64,000 nt of DNA. Source: Paulownia fortunei (Eukaryota > Streptophyta > Magnoliopsida > Lamiales > Paulowniaceae). Below the pieces are notes generated by a model that did not search any database, had not been told where the DNA came from, and worked only from the letters and a program-made list of their open reading frames with translations. The position numbers and the translations under genes are program-made. This document shows positions 1-12,290 of this stretch, in pieces (within the stretch, counting starts at the first letter, position 1; each line of letters begins with the position of its first letter). Location of the stretch: contig CM033106.1 of assembly GCA_019321725.1 (NCBI GenBank), forward strand, positions 20,954,965 to 21,018,964, read 5' to 3'.

Positions 1-1122
1 GCTTTCAAAGAAAAAAAATATTTCTATTCATTTTAGTTTTGTTAGATACGAGTAAAATTATTTGCTTTACTTTAAAAAGAAATACTATTTTTAAAATTTG
101 ATTATTATGGTAAAAATAAAAATTAGATCGCCACATAACAAAATTATAGAATTAATTTGGGTTGCAAAATTAATTTCAAAATTATATCAAAACAATTTAA
201 GATTAATATATAGCATGTCAAAAGAAAATAAAAAAATAACTGACACAATTTTCTTAATAGACTTAAATATTCCGTATGTATTCAAATAAAACAAAATTGA
301 TATCAAATTAATACAAATCATTTCACTGAATAAATTTAATGTAAAAGTATGTTGACATGATGTTAGTTTTTTATTTTTTTTAAATAAATAAATGTAGAAT
401 AAGTTTTTTTTTTAACTTGGGGGTTGCACTCTCTGCAGTTTTGTCTAAGGAATATGTTAATTGAGGGATTATAATATGTGTTTAAATGAATTAGGTTTAA
501 GAGATTTCTATTTAATTTTAGGCGATTGCAATCTGTTAAAGTAAATTCAGTGATAATTATGATGTATATCTGCCTACTTTTATGTTAACTATGATTTATA
601 TGTGGATCTTGATTGTTTAAAAGTGATGAATTGTTCTGATTGGATGCATTGTAACTAATATCAATGGCATTCATTGCATTTGAATGTCCCAAGTGTTTTT
701 ACATTACGGGGCACTCATAGAGTAATAATGAATTGTAAAAAATTTATTGGTCTACATTGGTACATGACACATTAATTATCATATATTTAACTAACAATCT
801 AAAATTTCATAATCACTTAACATTGTTAGGTGTGCTACGTGAGAATAATTGTGAATAAGGTATTTCAATTATGCATATATTTTGGGGAAGTATTTCGTTG
901 TATTGTTGATTGAAAAACGAGTTACATTCATTCTATGGATTAAGTTTCATATATAAATTGTATACAGTTAGCGCCAATAGTTGTAATAAATAGTTTAAAA
1001 TGTGCACTAGATATGACAAAGAGACATTATTGAAATGAATAAAATTGTGTATTTTTTTCACTATTTATAACAATTCCAACATTGTAATAAAAAAAACAAT
1101 GCACTACTTAAGTTGGTTTATG
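1..1122. other. AT-rich intergenic sequence
   Basis: No gene, RNA or element is recognised here. The short open frames (for example 98-289) have A/T-driven composition and no family resemblance. The last five bases (1118-1122, TTATG) form the left target-site duplication of the solo LTR that follows. Confidence 0.6.
1118..1122. repeat. Target-site duplication, left (TTATG)
   Basis: Identical to 3746-3750 on the far side of the solo LTR. Confidence 0.85.
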
Positions 1123-3745
1123 TGTAATACCTGAGTCTCGCGCTACTCACCTAATTAATATACTTCATGCATTTCATGCTATGTATGTGTTATTGTATTT
1201 TTAATTGATATTTCATAATGCACTATATTTTATATGATATTTTTAATAATTAAACTTTTAAAATTATCACCGATATTGGTTTTCAAATTCTTTAACCTAA
1301 TTGATTAAGTTGGTACTAAGATACGAGAATTTAGGTGTCAACTATCAGATACCATTACGATACACGCAAGTGAAAGATGTCATCGTCGTGTTTATTGATG
1401 TAGGATAAACTATGTAAATAAAATAATTAGGAAGAAAATAGTGATAATAATAGTAATAATAATAATAAAAGAAAATAAGGACATTATCATATTAATTAAG
1501 AGGGTATAAATTCTTACTAGAAAATAAATTTGGGGGTTTATAAATAAATATCAAAAGATTATGTATTAATTATATATATAATATAATATATATATATATA
1601 TATGTATAGATGTATGAAATATATATAGATATAAGTATATGTGTGTAGTATAATAAAATAATACTATATAATATATATGTATATATATATGTATACAGGT
1701 GTGTATAGCTTATGCTTTAGATAAGCATATTATATATATATATATATTATATTAGAATGTTAGTTTCTATATATATATATATATGTATATGTATACAGGT
1801 GTGTATAGCTTATGTTTTAGATAAGCATATTATATATATATATATATATTATATTAGAATGTTAGTTTCTATATACATATATGTATACACGTGTATAGTG
1901 TATAGTAATAGTTATAATATTTTACACATATGTTATAATATATTATATTATATTATATTAAGGATAAGTATACATATGTTATAATACTATATTAGGTTTT
2001 CTTAATAGCTAAGTAATAGTTAAGATATTAAAACACCACACACACACATTCACGGCAGCAAAGGAAAGGAAAAGAGAAGAAAAAAAAAGAAAGAAAAAGA
2101 AGAAGGGAGAAAGAAAGAACAACTTTCAATTGTAGAAATTTGAGAAAATTTTGGGTAAGTCCTTTCTTATTTTTGTATGAGTAAAAATATATATTTATGT
2201 CGTTTATTTTTAATTTGAAAGAATTTTTTTTATCTAAGTTAATTAGTTATCTACCTATTAATATGCACATTTAATTCAAAATTAGTTACAAAGATTTGAT
2301 TTTATTATCTTGTATTAGTTGGATGACGGAGTTAATTAAATTGAGGGATTGAATACAGGATTATAACATATCAATTAAATAATATTAGAATAAATTCAAG
2401 ACGAGAAATTAAGGTATTTAAAAGTTTCTGATTGGGGTGAAGTATAAAATTTTAAGATTTGATTATTACTTAATTAAATTTAAGATTTAAGATCCCTTAT
2501 GAGATTTGATATAGAAACCTATTGATTGAGAATGAAAATTAATACATTATACTTTTACAGGTTGCCTTTTATCTAAGATTAGGGAGAAGAATCTTGTTAA
2601 CCTTCAGTAGAATATCAAAAGTGAAAGATAAGTGAAAATTCATTTGCAACTACAATACATGAATATAGTATTTTATGCATTTATATTAAATGCGATATTT
2701 GTGTCTAGATATACATATTGTGAGTATTATACATACCTTATAGTGCATATGTTGCTTAAATGATGGGACATAGGATCCGTTGTGTCATTGGACATGCCAT
2801 TCATCAGTATACATGTTCATACATAACACGTGTTCACATTTGAATTTTTTGGCACACATGACATTATTTTTAGAATGAAAATATTTTGGTTGGTCACTAC
2901 TAGTGTGCCGAGGCCCATGTGTGGCTTATTTATATGATATTTGGGGCACCGCAATTATTACTTCTTGAAGATCATAGAAGTTGATAGGGGGTGTGCCTCT
3001 GGTGGTCACGAGAGGGTGGACCACTTGACTGTGCTCTTATCGACGCCGCTGGTGAGAAGACTTTTATAGGGTCACGGGGGAAAATAGGGGGTGGACCTTT
3101 GGTGATCCTAGGAGATGGCCCCTGAACTGTGTCGATCTGTTTATGACCATGTGATTATTGATATTGTTGAGAGTTCTATACGGTACATAGTAGGTGGGCC
3201 AAGGGCCCAATGATGGAAAATAATTTTGAATGAACTATTTTTATGCATAAGTTTGCATTCTTGTCATGATCTCATAAAAATGCATTGCATTTATGTTGGA
3301 TTATCCCTTTAGCATGCATGATTTTTATTTACTGAGCATTAGCTCATGTAGTTTATGCATTATATGTGAGTTTGATGATACTTGAAGATATGGACTTGTT
3401 GAACGAGCGGCTGAAGCTCCTACAGGTTCTGAGGATCGTGTATATGGATGATGACCTGTTGGGATAGTTGTTAACTTATTTGATTTTGTAGTCTATTGTA
3501 TTAGATTTTGAAATTTGTACTGTGTGTTACTTTTAAAACTTTTCTGTATATGGGTATGTAAATATTGTGTTTGTTATGAGTCATTTGCAGGTATATATAT
3601 ATATATATATATTAGTTTGTGAGTGGAAAAAATAATTTATTATTTATTAAGTTGTTACTGGAAAAAAAAAATTCATGCATGCACACAGGTTCTATCATGT
3701 CAAATTATATTATATATATAATTGTTTAGTAATGGGAGTGTTACA
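1123..3745 (+). mobile_element. Solo LTR of an LTR retrotransposon (probably Ty3-gypsy), complete
   Basis: Seen: the segment starts TGTAATACC and ends GTGTTACA, an imperfect inverted terminal repeat with the TG...CA ends of LTRs. It is flanked on both sides by the same 5-mer, TTATG (1118-1122 and 3746-3750), a perfect target-site duplication. It holds no gag or pol, so it is best read as a solo LTR left by recombination between two LTRs. A phrase near 3330-3345 (ACTGAGCATTAGCTCATG) resembles one I associate with LTRs of plant chromovirus-type gypsy elements; that lineage is inference. A second, diverged copy begins at 62447. The segment contains a purine-rich stretch (2055-2125) and an AT microsatellite block. 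Confidence 0.85.
1565..1985. repeat. TA-rich microsatellite block with a ~101-bp tandem duplication
   Basis: Long TA runs contain two copies of a ~101-bp unit. GTATACAGGTGTGTATAGCT occurs at 1691 and again at 1791, and ATTAGAATGTTAGTTTCTAT occurs at 1751 and 1853. A frame that appears open here (1757-1984) translates to I/Y-rich low-complexity sequence and is not a gene. The block lies inside the solo LTR. Confidence 0.8.
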
Positions 3746-3750
3746 TTATG
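3746..3750. repeat. Target-site duplication, right (TTATG)
   Basis: Identical to 1118-1122; it marks a single insertion event of the LTR element. Confidence 0.85.
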
Positions 3751-4169
3751 CATGTGTTAGTATATTTAATTTAATACATGTGTTAAATGTGATAATTAAA
3801 TATTCACATCATACAACAAAATGTGCATTAACATCCATTTTATAAGCTATTACATCTATTTTAGAGGCCTAGGGAGATACCTAAAGAAAATAATTCAAGA
3901 TTTCAAAATGTTGCGTGGCTCTTGTAAAATGAAAATATCCTAATTGAACTTTGCTACGAGGAGTTCCTCTAGGGGCAATTGTTGTTTACCACTTTTTCTA
4001 GTTATATATGGGGTGTTATTACTGATAGGTTAAATTGGACGCTTGATGGTAAGTTTGACTACACCAAGCAATAATGCAAGACTAATTATTATAGAATAAG
4101 GTGTGTGTGGTGATTGTTTCATTGCCTATTAATAATTGAAATAGAATATGGATGGGATTTGGAAAGGGG
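3751..4169. other. Intergenic sequence between two LTRs
   Basis: No coding or structural feature recognised. It separates the solo LTR (ends 3745) from the copia LTR whose terminal base is at 4170. Confidence 0.5.
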
Positions 4170-6253
4170 TGTTGGGTTCGCTATAATGCTGGTGAGCACA
4201 ACGAAAATAAAAATTTAATTAAGAATGCTCAAACCTATTTAAGCATACACCCCGGTTTGCAACAATTTTAACGATGGCGCATATCAATTAATCAGAGTTT
4301 TGGATTTTTACCTTGGATGCACTCTGACTGATGTAGAGATGATGACAATTAGTTGCTAGCTATGAATCACAAAATTGATTCGCAAAGGTCAAAGTGTATC
4401 TCCTCTAAAGAAAACACGTATGGACAAGACGCACCAAATTACTATTTCGCTAGTAATGGTAATTCATTTTTCTTTAATCATTTATTGAGTGAAACAAAAA
4501 TCCCCAATCTAACCAGTCGAAATAAGGATCGTATTTTATTGAATAATCAAGAACAATTCTTGATTATTCTTGAAAGAATACAAGATGGAGAGAATAGATA
4601 GCCAGAGCGAATTTTATTCCTTTTTTTTCTTTTTCTTGTTGGTCGAAAAATTGCTTCTTCTTTTCTTGGGATTTTTTGCAAATTATTTTGTATCCCAGAA
4701 GTGGCCAAAAAGGTGTCTAGGTACATTACCAAGTGTCTAGATTCATTACCTAAACTTTTTTGGCATTTCCTCAAGAATTGGCCAAAAAGGTGTCTAGTTA
4801 TATTACCTAGTGTCTAGATACATTACCTAGAATTTCTGGCCTTTTCTTGGATAACCATGGATCGTATTTGGATAATTATTATCCCCTTTTTGCAAAATAA
4901 TCCTCCATCTTTTATTGTCTTTCCATTTAGGTTGATGGGCCTCTACTAATGGACTATATGAATTATGGGTTTGGACTTTTAATCTAATTAAATGCCCATC
5001 AATTAATTCCATTTAATTGACTAAACCCAAATCAATTAATTCGATCAAGCCCACATGAATAATTCAATTATTTAATTGGCTAGATTAATTTAATAATTAA
5101 ATTAATTTAGTCTTTTTGAGCTTTCTAATCAAATTAGATTTAATTAAAAAACCTAAATTGAATTAGAGCCACAAGTAATTAATCCTTATTAATTAATTAG
5201 ATTCAACCAATTAAATCATTTCACGATTTAAGAAATGGTTCCCTCCATTATAGTTTGTGACTCTTTAGGTTCACAACTAAACTAGCCGTGGGCTTGCAAC
5301 TATTGCAACTTAAATAATATTTTATTTTAATTAATTAATCACATTAATTAATTCGCTTGAGATTAATTCCTCAATCTCAAGAACCTCACAAGTCATGAAA
5401 AATACTTGATAAATGTATCATAACTCCTAGTCTTAGGTGAAATAGCATCCGAATCTATTTTAAATACAAGTGTCATACACGTAAGGTCATTTCATTATCT
5501 AATCTCCCGATTGACTCTTGGTTAGAGTATGAGTCGAAACCTAATTGAGTCAATAACTATGATTTCATTTCAAGTTTTAATGACTTATGATGAATATAAA
5601 TTCATTCTGCCTTGACCAAGGTCTTAGAGTCATGAAATATGAAAATATAATAGACTCACTTGTATTTTGATAAGTGACGAATTCTACGTTGGCCTTTCAT
5701 TAGCCCTCAATGCACGTTAGTGCAATATCCAAGATATTCCCTTTGTGATTGTCAAGTAATTAGAAGACATATCAAAATGATACACGACATATATAAGGCC
5801 ACTATGGTGCCTCAAGTTTGAGGATTAATCGTGTACTATCGTATCTTGGAGATTCTTATTTTGACATACAATATCTCCAACTAAAAATCTCCGGTGGGCA
5901 TGCACTAGTGTTGGTACACCGATACCCATGGAATGATGCAATCTCCTAATGCGAACATGCATCGTATGTGCAGGTTTTACTGGACTATTTGATATCCCAT
6001 CTCAAAAATCCCTCGACTGGAAACTAGTTTAAGGCCAAAGCCATATCATCTTTCATAATTACTATCATATGCGCGATCATGCCCCGTAGCTAATTTTGGT
6101 CTAGCGACTTTATCAAATGTGCAGAAATAAAGCGCAAAGCATAAGATAAAGAATGAGCCTTTTATTAATGTGTTTCAAATAAGATTGTCCTTTACAAAGT
6201 ACAAGAGTAAAAAGACGCTTAATGTAATTGGTGCCCCGGACACTACTTTAACA
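4170..6253 (-). mobile_element. 3' LTR (2084 bp) of a Ty1-copia element on the minus strand
   Basis: Read on the minus strand, the segment starts TGTTAAAG at 6253 and ends CCCAACA at 4170, giving TGTT...AACA ends. Immediately upstream on that strand lies the C-terminal RNase H remnant of copia pol, so this is the 3' LTR. It is clearly homologous to the LTR starting at 39372 (shared phrase CTAGTTTAGTTGTGAACCTAAAG and similar order throughout), which is truncated. No matching second LTR is visible in the window because the 5' part of the element is lost at the assembly gap. A minus-strand polyadenylation-like AATAAA lies near 4535. Confidence 0.8.
4703..4835. repeat. 77-bp imperfect tandem duplication inside the copia LTR
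   Basis: GGCCAAAAAGGTGTCTAG occurs at 4703 and again at 4780. Each copy is followed by a second, shorter motif of the type AGTGTCTAGATnCATTACCTA. The inner motif itself is repeated, so the block is a small nested tandem array in the LTR. Confidence 0.75.
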
Positions 6254-8283
6254 TTCTTCCACTTGGCCTAGTGCCACTTGCCCATATATTTTAGGCCTAT
6301 CTTCTCAAGATGTCCGTCAAATACTCATAGTGTTAAAGACTTAGTCAGTGAGTCTGCTACATTTTCTGCTGAAGCTACTCCATCCACTATAATGTTGCCT
6401 TTACCAATGATCTCTTTGATCAGGTGGTATCATCTCATGATGTATTTGGATCGTTGATAAGACCTCAACTCTTTCGCTTGTGCAATAGCCCATTGTTATC
6501 ATAGTATATCAATACCGAATCAACAATGGATGAAACTATACCTAACTCTTAGATGATGTTTTTTGTCTGAACAGCTTCCTTCGTTGCAACACATGCAATG
6601 ATATATTCAACCTCAGTGGTGGAGTCTACGGCTGTCTCTTTCTTGGAACCTTTTTTAGCTAACCACACCACCATTCAAGGTGAATACAAACCCATATACT
6701 GACTTGTAGTAATCTATATCCGATTGGAAACTAGAATTGGTATAATCTTCTAGTTTTAATTGTCCACTACCGTATACAAGAAAGATATCCTTAGTCCTTC
6801 TCAAGTACTTCAGGATCATTTTTATGGATTTCGAGTGCTCCTCACGTAGATTGGACTGATATATGCTCATGACACTCAAAGCATGCACGACATCAGGCCT
6901 CTACATAGCGTACCACACATTATGCTCCCAATAACGGATGCATAAGGTATGCCAATAAGTCATAGGTAACATAGACTTCAAGAGAGATGCCATGACTCAT
7001 TGGCAGGAATCCCTTCTTGGATTTCTCTATGCTAAACCTCTTTAGCATCTTATTTATGTATGTGTATTGGGACAATCCGATCATCTTTCTTGATCTATCT
7101 CTATAGATCTTTATACAAAGGATGAAGGATGCATCTCCAAAATCCTTCATGGAGAATTGGTTAGGCAACCAAGTATTTATTGATTGTAGTATCCCTACAT
7201 CATTCTCAATGAGTAGGATGTCGTCAACATACAACAAAACAAATGTAACTACACTCCCACTAACCTTCTTGTAGACATAAGATTCATCCGGATTTTTATG
7301 GAAATCAAACATTTTGATTGTCTAATCAAACCAAATGTTCCAACTTTGGGAAACCTGCTTCAGTCCATAAATGAATCTCTGGAGTTTGTAGCCCTTTTGC
7401 TCCCTCCCTCTGGATATCTAGCCCTCAGGCTACCTCATATAGATCTCTTCCTTAATGTTTCCATTAAGGAAGGTGGTCTTTACATACGTTTTTCATATCT
7501 CATAGTCATAATATGCCGATATAACAAGCAGTATCCATATGGAATTAAGCATCACTACTGGAGAAAAGTTTTCTCATAATTATTTCCTTACTTCTTAGTA
7601 TAATCTTTCACAACCAGTTGTGCTTTATAGGTCACTACCTCTCCATTTACTCCAAGCTTCCACTTGTAGACCCATTTGTAGCTAATAAGAATTATTCCCT
7701 GTGGTCCACCAAGATCCATACCTTGTTGGAGTACATAAAGTCTATCTCGAATTAGATGGCATCTTGCCAACTTCCCGAGTTGATATCAGACATTGTTTCT
7801 CCATAAGTCCTTGGACCACTATCTAAATGGAGAACCTCCTTGTTGTTCTCTAAGTTTTGAGATCCTTTCAGATCTCCTAGGAGGTTGTGTGTTAAAAGGC
7901 CCAACCTTAGCTGGTTGGTCTATCACTGCATCTGTTGGGACGTCTTGTGATTCTTGAACTTTTTCAAGTTCCACAACTTCACAATTTCTATTCAATAAGA
8001 ATTCCTCATCTAAGAAGGTGACATTCCTCGAAACAAACATTCTTTGTTTTGCATAAATTAGATCTCATATCCAATTTATCTCTGACTTGCTGCTTTATGT
8101 AAGCAGCATACCCTTATACCCTAAGGTATTTGCAGGAGGGTGGTTTCCCACACTATATTTCATATGGTGTTTTGGGTACCGAATTTATTAGCACTCTATT
8201 CAATAGATATACTGCTGTTTCTAGGGTATAGTCCTAAAATGAAAGGTGAAGTCTAGTGAAACTTATCATTGATGGAACCATGT
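6254..8283 (-). pseudogene. Ty1-copia polyprotein remnant (integrase C-end, RT, RNase H), degenerate
   Basis: Seen on the minus strand, running from high to low coordinates. The C-terminal part of integrase is at 8040-7819 (VFVSRN-type sequence, FLDEEFLLNR). The start of reverse transcriptase is at 7770-7588 (KWVYKWKLGVNGEVVTYKAQL). The RT palm with the YVDD catalytic motif is at 7312-6920 (LLYVDDILLIENDVG). RNase H is at 6888-6655 (LKYLRRTKDIFLVYGSGQLK, then NSSFQSD where the family has TDSSFQSD). Stops and frameshifts separate these blocks, so no intact polyprotein exists. Gag, protease and most of integrase would lie upstream, but the element enters the N gap at 8284. Its closest relative in the window is the plus-strand element at 35.6-40.4 kb. 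Confidence 0.85.
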
Positions 8284-8383
8284 NNNNNNNNNNNNNNNNN
8301 NNNNNNNNNNNNNNNNNNNNNNNNNNNNNNNNNNNNNNNNNNNNNNNNNNNNNNNNNNNNNNNNNNNNNNNNNNNNNNNNNNN
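8284..8383. other. Assembly gap, exactly 100 N
   Basis: One hundred consecutive N. A round 100 is a common placeholder for a gap of unknown size. Copia pol sequence stops at its left edge and does not resume on the right, so the missing part may hold the 5' portion of the retroelement. Confidence 0.95.
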
Positions 8384-8830
8384 TTAGAATATCAATAAAA
8401 ACTTAAAAATTTCCAAGGGTTTAAGGTGTGTAGTTAGAAATTGGTGAATGCTATAATAGTATTCACTGGAACGATAATGACTGTGGTGTCATTATTGGGA
8501 TGCTTGTAAGCGAATTATTTATCTGTAAATCAAACGAATTTTCATTGTTGAAATAATACTGATTCACTTATTATTTATATATAATTATACATTACTTGCA
8601 AATATGACATGGTATTATGCATCACACCTATGTGATCTACTATTTAGGATGCATTACGATTCCATACCGTGCCTGCCCATTTTAATGGATTGAAATTATT
8701 TGAACCAAACAAAAAATTACATAAAATTATGTATCTAACAACTAATCCCGTGAAGCAAACAAGCCGCCAGTGGATTACAATTCCGAAATTAGATGTCAAC
8801 AACGAAATCATAGATCCAAACGAAACATGA
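8384..8830. other. Sequence between the gap and the RPL22 promoter
   Basis: AT-rich; no coding feature or recognisable repeat. The distal RPL22 promoter presumably lies in its right part. Confidence 0.4.
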
Positions 8831-8901
8831 GGCCCAAATTACATCCCACAAACACACGCACAGCCCATTCCCACATAAACCTCACTCCATAAAAACCCTA
8901 A
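8831..8901 (+). promoter_or_regulatory. RPL22 proximal promoter: two site II motifs and a telo-box
   Basis: GGCCCA at 8831-8836 and AGCCCA at 8862-8867 are both site II elements (TGGGCY on the opposite strand). AAACCCTAA at 8893-8901 is a telo-box. In plants the combination of telo-box and site II elements close to the start of transcription is a well-known signature of ribosomal protein and other translation/proliferation genes. The spacing to the RPL22 ATG at 9083 fits. The telo-box sits in or next to the likely transcription start. Confidence 0.75.
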
Positions 8902-9082
8902 TCGATCAATTTCTTGGTTTTTCCTCTCGTTCGCCGCTGCTTCATCTTCCTCGCAGACACAGGTCAGCTCGCTTTCTCTGCTGTTCTCTCTGGACAGTGC
9001 ATACCATCTCATTGCTGAAATTGTTTTTGAAAGTTCAGTTGTTCTTTTGGAGGTGGAAGGAAAAATTCATTGGACAGGAAAT

Positions 9083-11180
9083 ATGAGTAAAGGAGGAGGA
9101 GCTGGGAGTGGTGGGGCCCAAAAGGGTGGGAAGAAGAAGGCGTCGGCGTTCGTGATCGATTGCGCAAAGCCGGTGGAGGATAAGATCATGGACATCGCCT
9201 CACTGGAAAAGTTCCTCCAGGAGCGCATCAAGGTCGCCGGGAAGGCCGGCGCGCTCGGCGACTCCGTTACCGTCACCCGTGACAAGACCAAGATCTCTGT
9301 CACCGCCAACGACACCGCCTTCTCCAAAAGGTAACTTTAAGTTTTTTTTGCAAGCATATATTTGATGAAGAATGAAGCATATGTATGAGAATAGTTGAGA
9401 TTTTTGAGTTTAGAAAAGGTTTAGTATTGTTATCCATTTTCCTGTATGGTTGTTATCTGTTGCTTGATAGAAAAAAAAAAAAGAAAGAAAGAAAGAAAGA
9501 AGGGTTTGAATTTAGGTACAGGACTGTTGTATTTTTATGTGTTCAGTTAAGGAAAAGTTCACACAATCTCGGGATTTATTTTATAAAAGGGGTGCCAATC
9601 TAGTTAGTTTTATGCCAAATTGGTTGGTTGTGGAGTTATGCTCGCCAGAAGTGACTTTTCCGTGTGATATTGCTTGTGTTTTTGAATTCATAAACATGAG
9701 GTGTGTAGTGCACTAGTAGTCACTTTGAAGGATCTCCATGCCTGGTCAAAGAGGCCACTGATTTTGATTTTCTAAAACAGCCTATAGGCTTCATATTATT
9801 GTCAAAAGTTCATCTTAATCTTGTAAAATACTGATTAGTGAATGTGAATAGGATTTTGACAGAAAATATACTATTGAAGACCTAAATAGGTTTAGCATGG
9901 CATTGCTGTAGACCAAAACCAACAATTTCATCTACATTAAGATAATAGCTATGTGCTGGGATTTTTTTTGGGGGGGTAAGGATGTGCTGCGGATGTTATT
10001 GATGCAACATTTTGTAATAACATAGTATTGATGGGTGAGCGTGTGTCTGCATTTTTTTGATTTATTACCCCACTTGTAGGAGTTTGGTTAGACTGGTTGT
10101 GTAAAATGAAGTTTTGGGTGCTCATTACTTAACTCAGAAAAATGCCAAATTTATTGGGCTATGTAGAAAGGAAAGTTGAAAAGAACAAATAGTTTTGTCG
10201 GCTTTCATTCTGTTCAGAATGCCTGCATGTGGTTCTAGAACGCATAATGTGGAACAGAATCCCCACTGGAATAACACATTTTGCATTATATTCTAAGAAG
10301 TATAGTGGAACACATACCAATACTAGAAGTCAAAATCCCAGAAACAGGGAAGGAGAAAGAAATGTTGTTCTAGGATTTTTGATATTTAAAATAAAATAGA
10401 AAAACCTTGAACTTGAATCGAACCATCTGCTACCCAATCAGGATATGCAAAATTCTGGATGCCTCTATAAGGGTGAGTTGGTTCTGTTTGAGAAAGTAAC
10501 TACCTGGTAGTTTCAGATACCTGGCTCGAACTGGTCTTGTACGAACCCGTAGTTACCAGACTGGTTCTCATCCCTGTGTCGGTGGTACATTAAATATTTT
10601 CATCTTCCTGAAAATGCAGAAAGCTCTATCAAGATATTGAGTATATTTGTCTGTCTGTGCATTCTGAAATGTTTCTATCCACTCTTGAGAACCTATGTCT
10701 ATTTGGAGATTGTGGTGATCAGGAAGGTTTCATGAGAACTATTTGGCCTTCTTGTCCATCCCTCTTGCTGATTTCTTTGTGAGGAGATAGTTAAAAATTG
10801 GCCGTGGTTTAGGGCCCCTTGAGTTGGAGGATGAAGTGGGCTTCTTGTGGGAACCATGCAAAGGAGTATTCCAGCATTTGGTTTACACTTTACATGTTAA
10901 CTATTTTGATAACATTGCTCTTGTTTGCAGTTCACATTGACTAACGTTTTTTTTTCTTTTCTTTCTTATTTTTCTTTCTTGTTTGTTGGCTTCATTTATG
11001 TTTTAATCGTCAATATGCTTGGTCATGTTGTGCAGGTATTTGAAGTACCTGACAAAAAAATATCTAAAGAAGAATAATGTGCGTGATTGGCTCCGGGTGA
11101 TAGCTTCTAACAAAGATCGAAGTGTCTATGAATTGAGATACTTCAACATTGCTGAGAATGAGGCTGAGGAGGAGGATTGA
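9083..11180 (+). CDS. RPL22: 60S ribosomal protein L22 (eL22), two coding exons
   Basis: Structural protein of the large cytosolic ribosomal subunit. Exon 1 is 9083-9330, ending AAAAG|GTAACT; exon 2 is 11036-11180, beginning after TGTGCAG. Joined length is 393 bp, encoding 130 aa, close to the usual ~124 for plants. The exon join completes an Arg codon (AG/G). Recognisable blocks are the Gly/Lys-rich N-terminus ([19 protein letters not shown]), [20 protein letters not shown], the [17 protein letters not shown]-binding segment, [20 protein letters not shown], and an acidic end (ENEAEEED). The frame stays open upstream to an ATG at 9047, but 9083 matches the family start. The 5' leader has a possible small intron (donor near 8960, acceptor near 9077); if it is spliced, the 9047 ATG is removed. 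A long coding intron (1705 bp) separates the exons. Confidence 0.96.
9331..11035 (+). other. RPL22 intron (1705 bp)
   Basis: GT...AG intron with a T-rich stretch before the acceptor (TTTTTTTTCTTTTCTTTC near 10945) and a GAAA-type microsatellite near 9470-9500. Nothing coding was recognised inside; the short open frames here are not conserved-looking. Confidence 0.9.
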
Positions 11181-12139
11181 TCAAAAGAGAGAGTCTTCGT
11201 CTTGTATTTTTCCAACGAGATTTTATTTTGCCTGGTGTTCTGCTTGTTAGACATCTGATCCAATTTGTTATTGGTCAAACCAAAGGTATTAAAACTATGC
11301 TATTCATGAATGGAGAAAGGAATATGAAATCGATTTTAAGTTCTCACTGTTTATTACAGCGAACTTGAGTCCCTGACATAAATCTTTGAACGGTTTGCTT
11401 TTTCAGTCTGCCCGGACTAATCATTTATGCATCTTTTGGTATATTTTCGAGAGAAGATCCTACTATATGGAAGTCTTACCTAATGTGTTTGCCAGGAGTT
11501 TCTTTCATTATTTGTGTTGGCTAATGCTGTGGTGATGAATTGAAAGTATTCTGCGCTTTGTTTCACCAAAGAGAAAATTGATCTGATAACACTGGACAAT
11601 TCTCTTATAAAACTGTTCCAAGTTCTTTGATTTCACCTGTTTCTGGAGCTTCCTTCTGAATTTGTTTTCTGCCTGTTAGAAGCACCAGAGTCGGACTGGA
11701 ATTTTGCTATTAGTAGATGTAGATAAATAGTGCAACCCTTGTGAACCCATGAAATATGAAGGTTATTTGACTGGGCAGATGCCCTTACCCTGTGGAAGAA
11801 GATGAGACTGTTGTTCTTTTCTGTGGTTATCAATTCTGAAACTAAAAGGTGGTTTGGGCAGTACACCTATAGAAGGAGAAATCGAATGAGAGAGAAACAG
11901 AATGAGAGGAAAGAATTGAATCATTGGGTGATCTTAATATCCTGCTTAAACTAGTTAATGCAAGGGTCCAATAGAGACTAGATTATGCAAGGCCCCTCGA
12001 CTGGATGAAAATTAGAACACGAATATTTTAATAATATCTTGAATTTAACCCATTTGTAAACTAACTCTAATCCACCTAACTCTCCTGCAAATTGCAATCC
12101 AATCACAAATGGTAAATCACAGTGCCCTCCCCTAACGTG
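11181..12139. other. RPL22 3' UTR and downstream intergenic sequence
   Basis: The 3' UTR probably occupies the first few hundred bases after the TGA at 11180. No clear AATAAA is seen there, which is not unusual for plants. No further gene recognised. Confidence 0.5.
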
Positions 12140-12290
12140 AGGTCTAATTACACACATCTCCTCTGGGGTTTGAAAAAAATACTACCAAAAACATGTTTTG
12201 AACATTGAAAATGGTATTCCACAAAAGGTAAATTGGATTATCATTCCTTCAGCTTAGGTCTAATTACACATACCTCCTCTCAAGTTTGAA
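12140..12290. repeat. Imperfect 116-bp direct duplication
   Basis: AGGTCTAATTACACACATCTCCTCT at 12140 recurs, with changes, at 12256, each copy followed by (G/C)n-GTTTGAAAAAA and a run of ACCAAAA. Origin unknown; it may be part of a dispersed non-coding repeat. Confidence 0.6.

Noticed and set aside
1757..1984. 75-aa plus-strand frame
   Set aside because: Made of TA microsatellite; the protein is I/Y repeats.
9047..9082. 12-codon N-terminal extension of RPL22 from an upstream in-frame ATG
   Set aside because: Family members start at the MSKGG-type methionine (9083), and a possible 5' UTR intron would remove the upstream ATG.
9067..9327. 86-aa minus-strand frame
   Set aside because: Antisense shadow of RPL22 exon 1, open only because of the codon bias of that exon.
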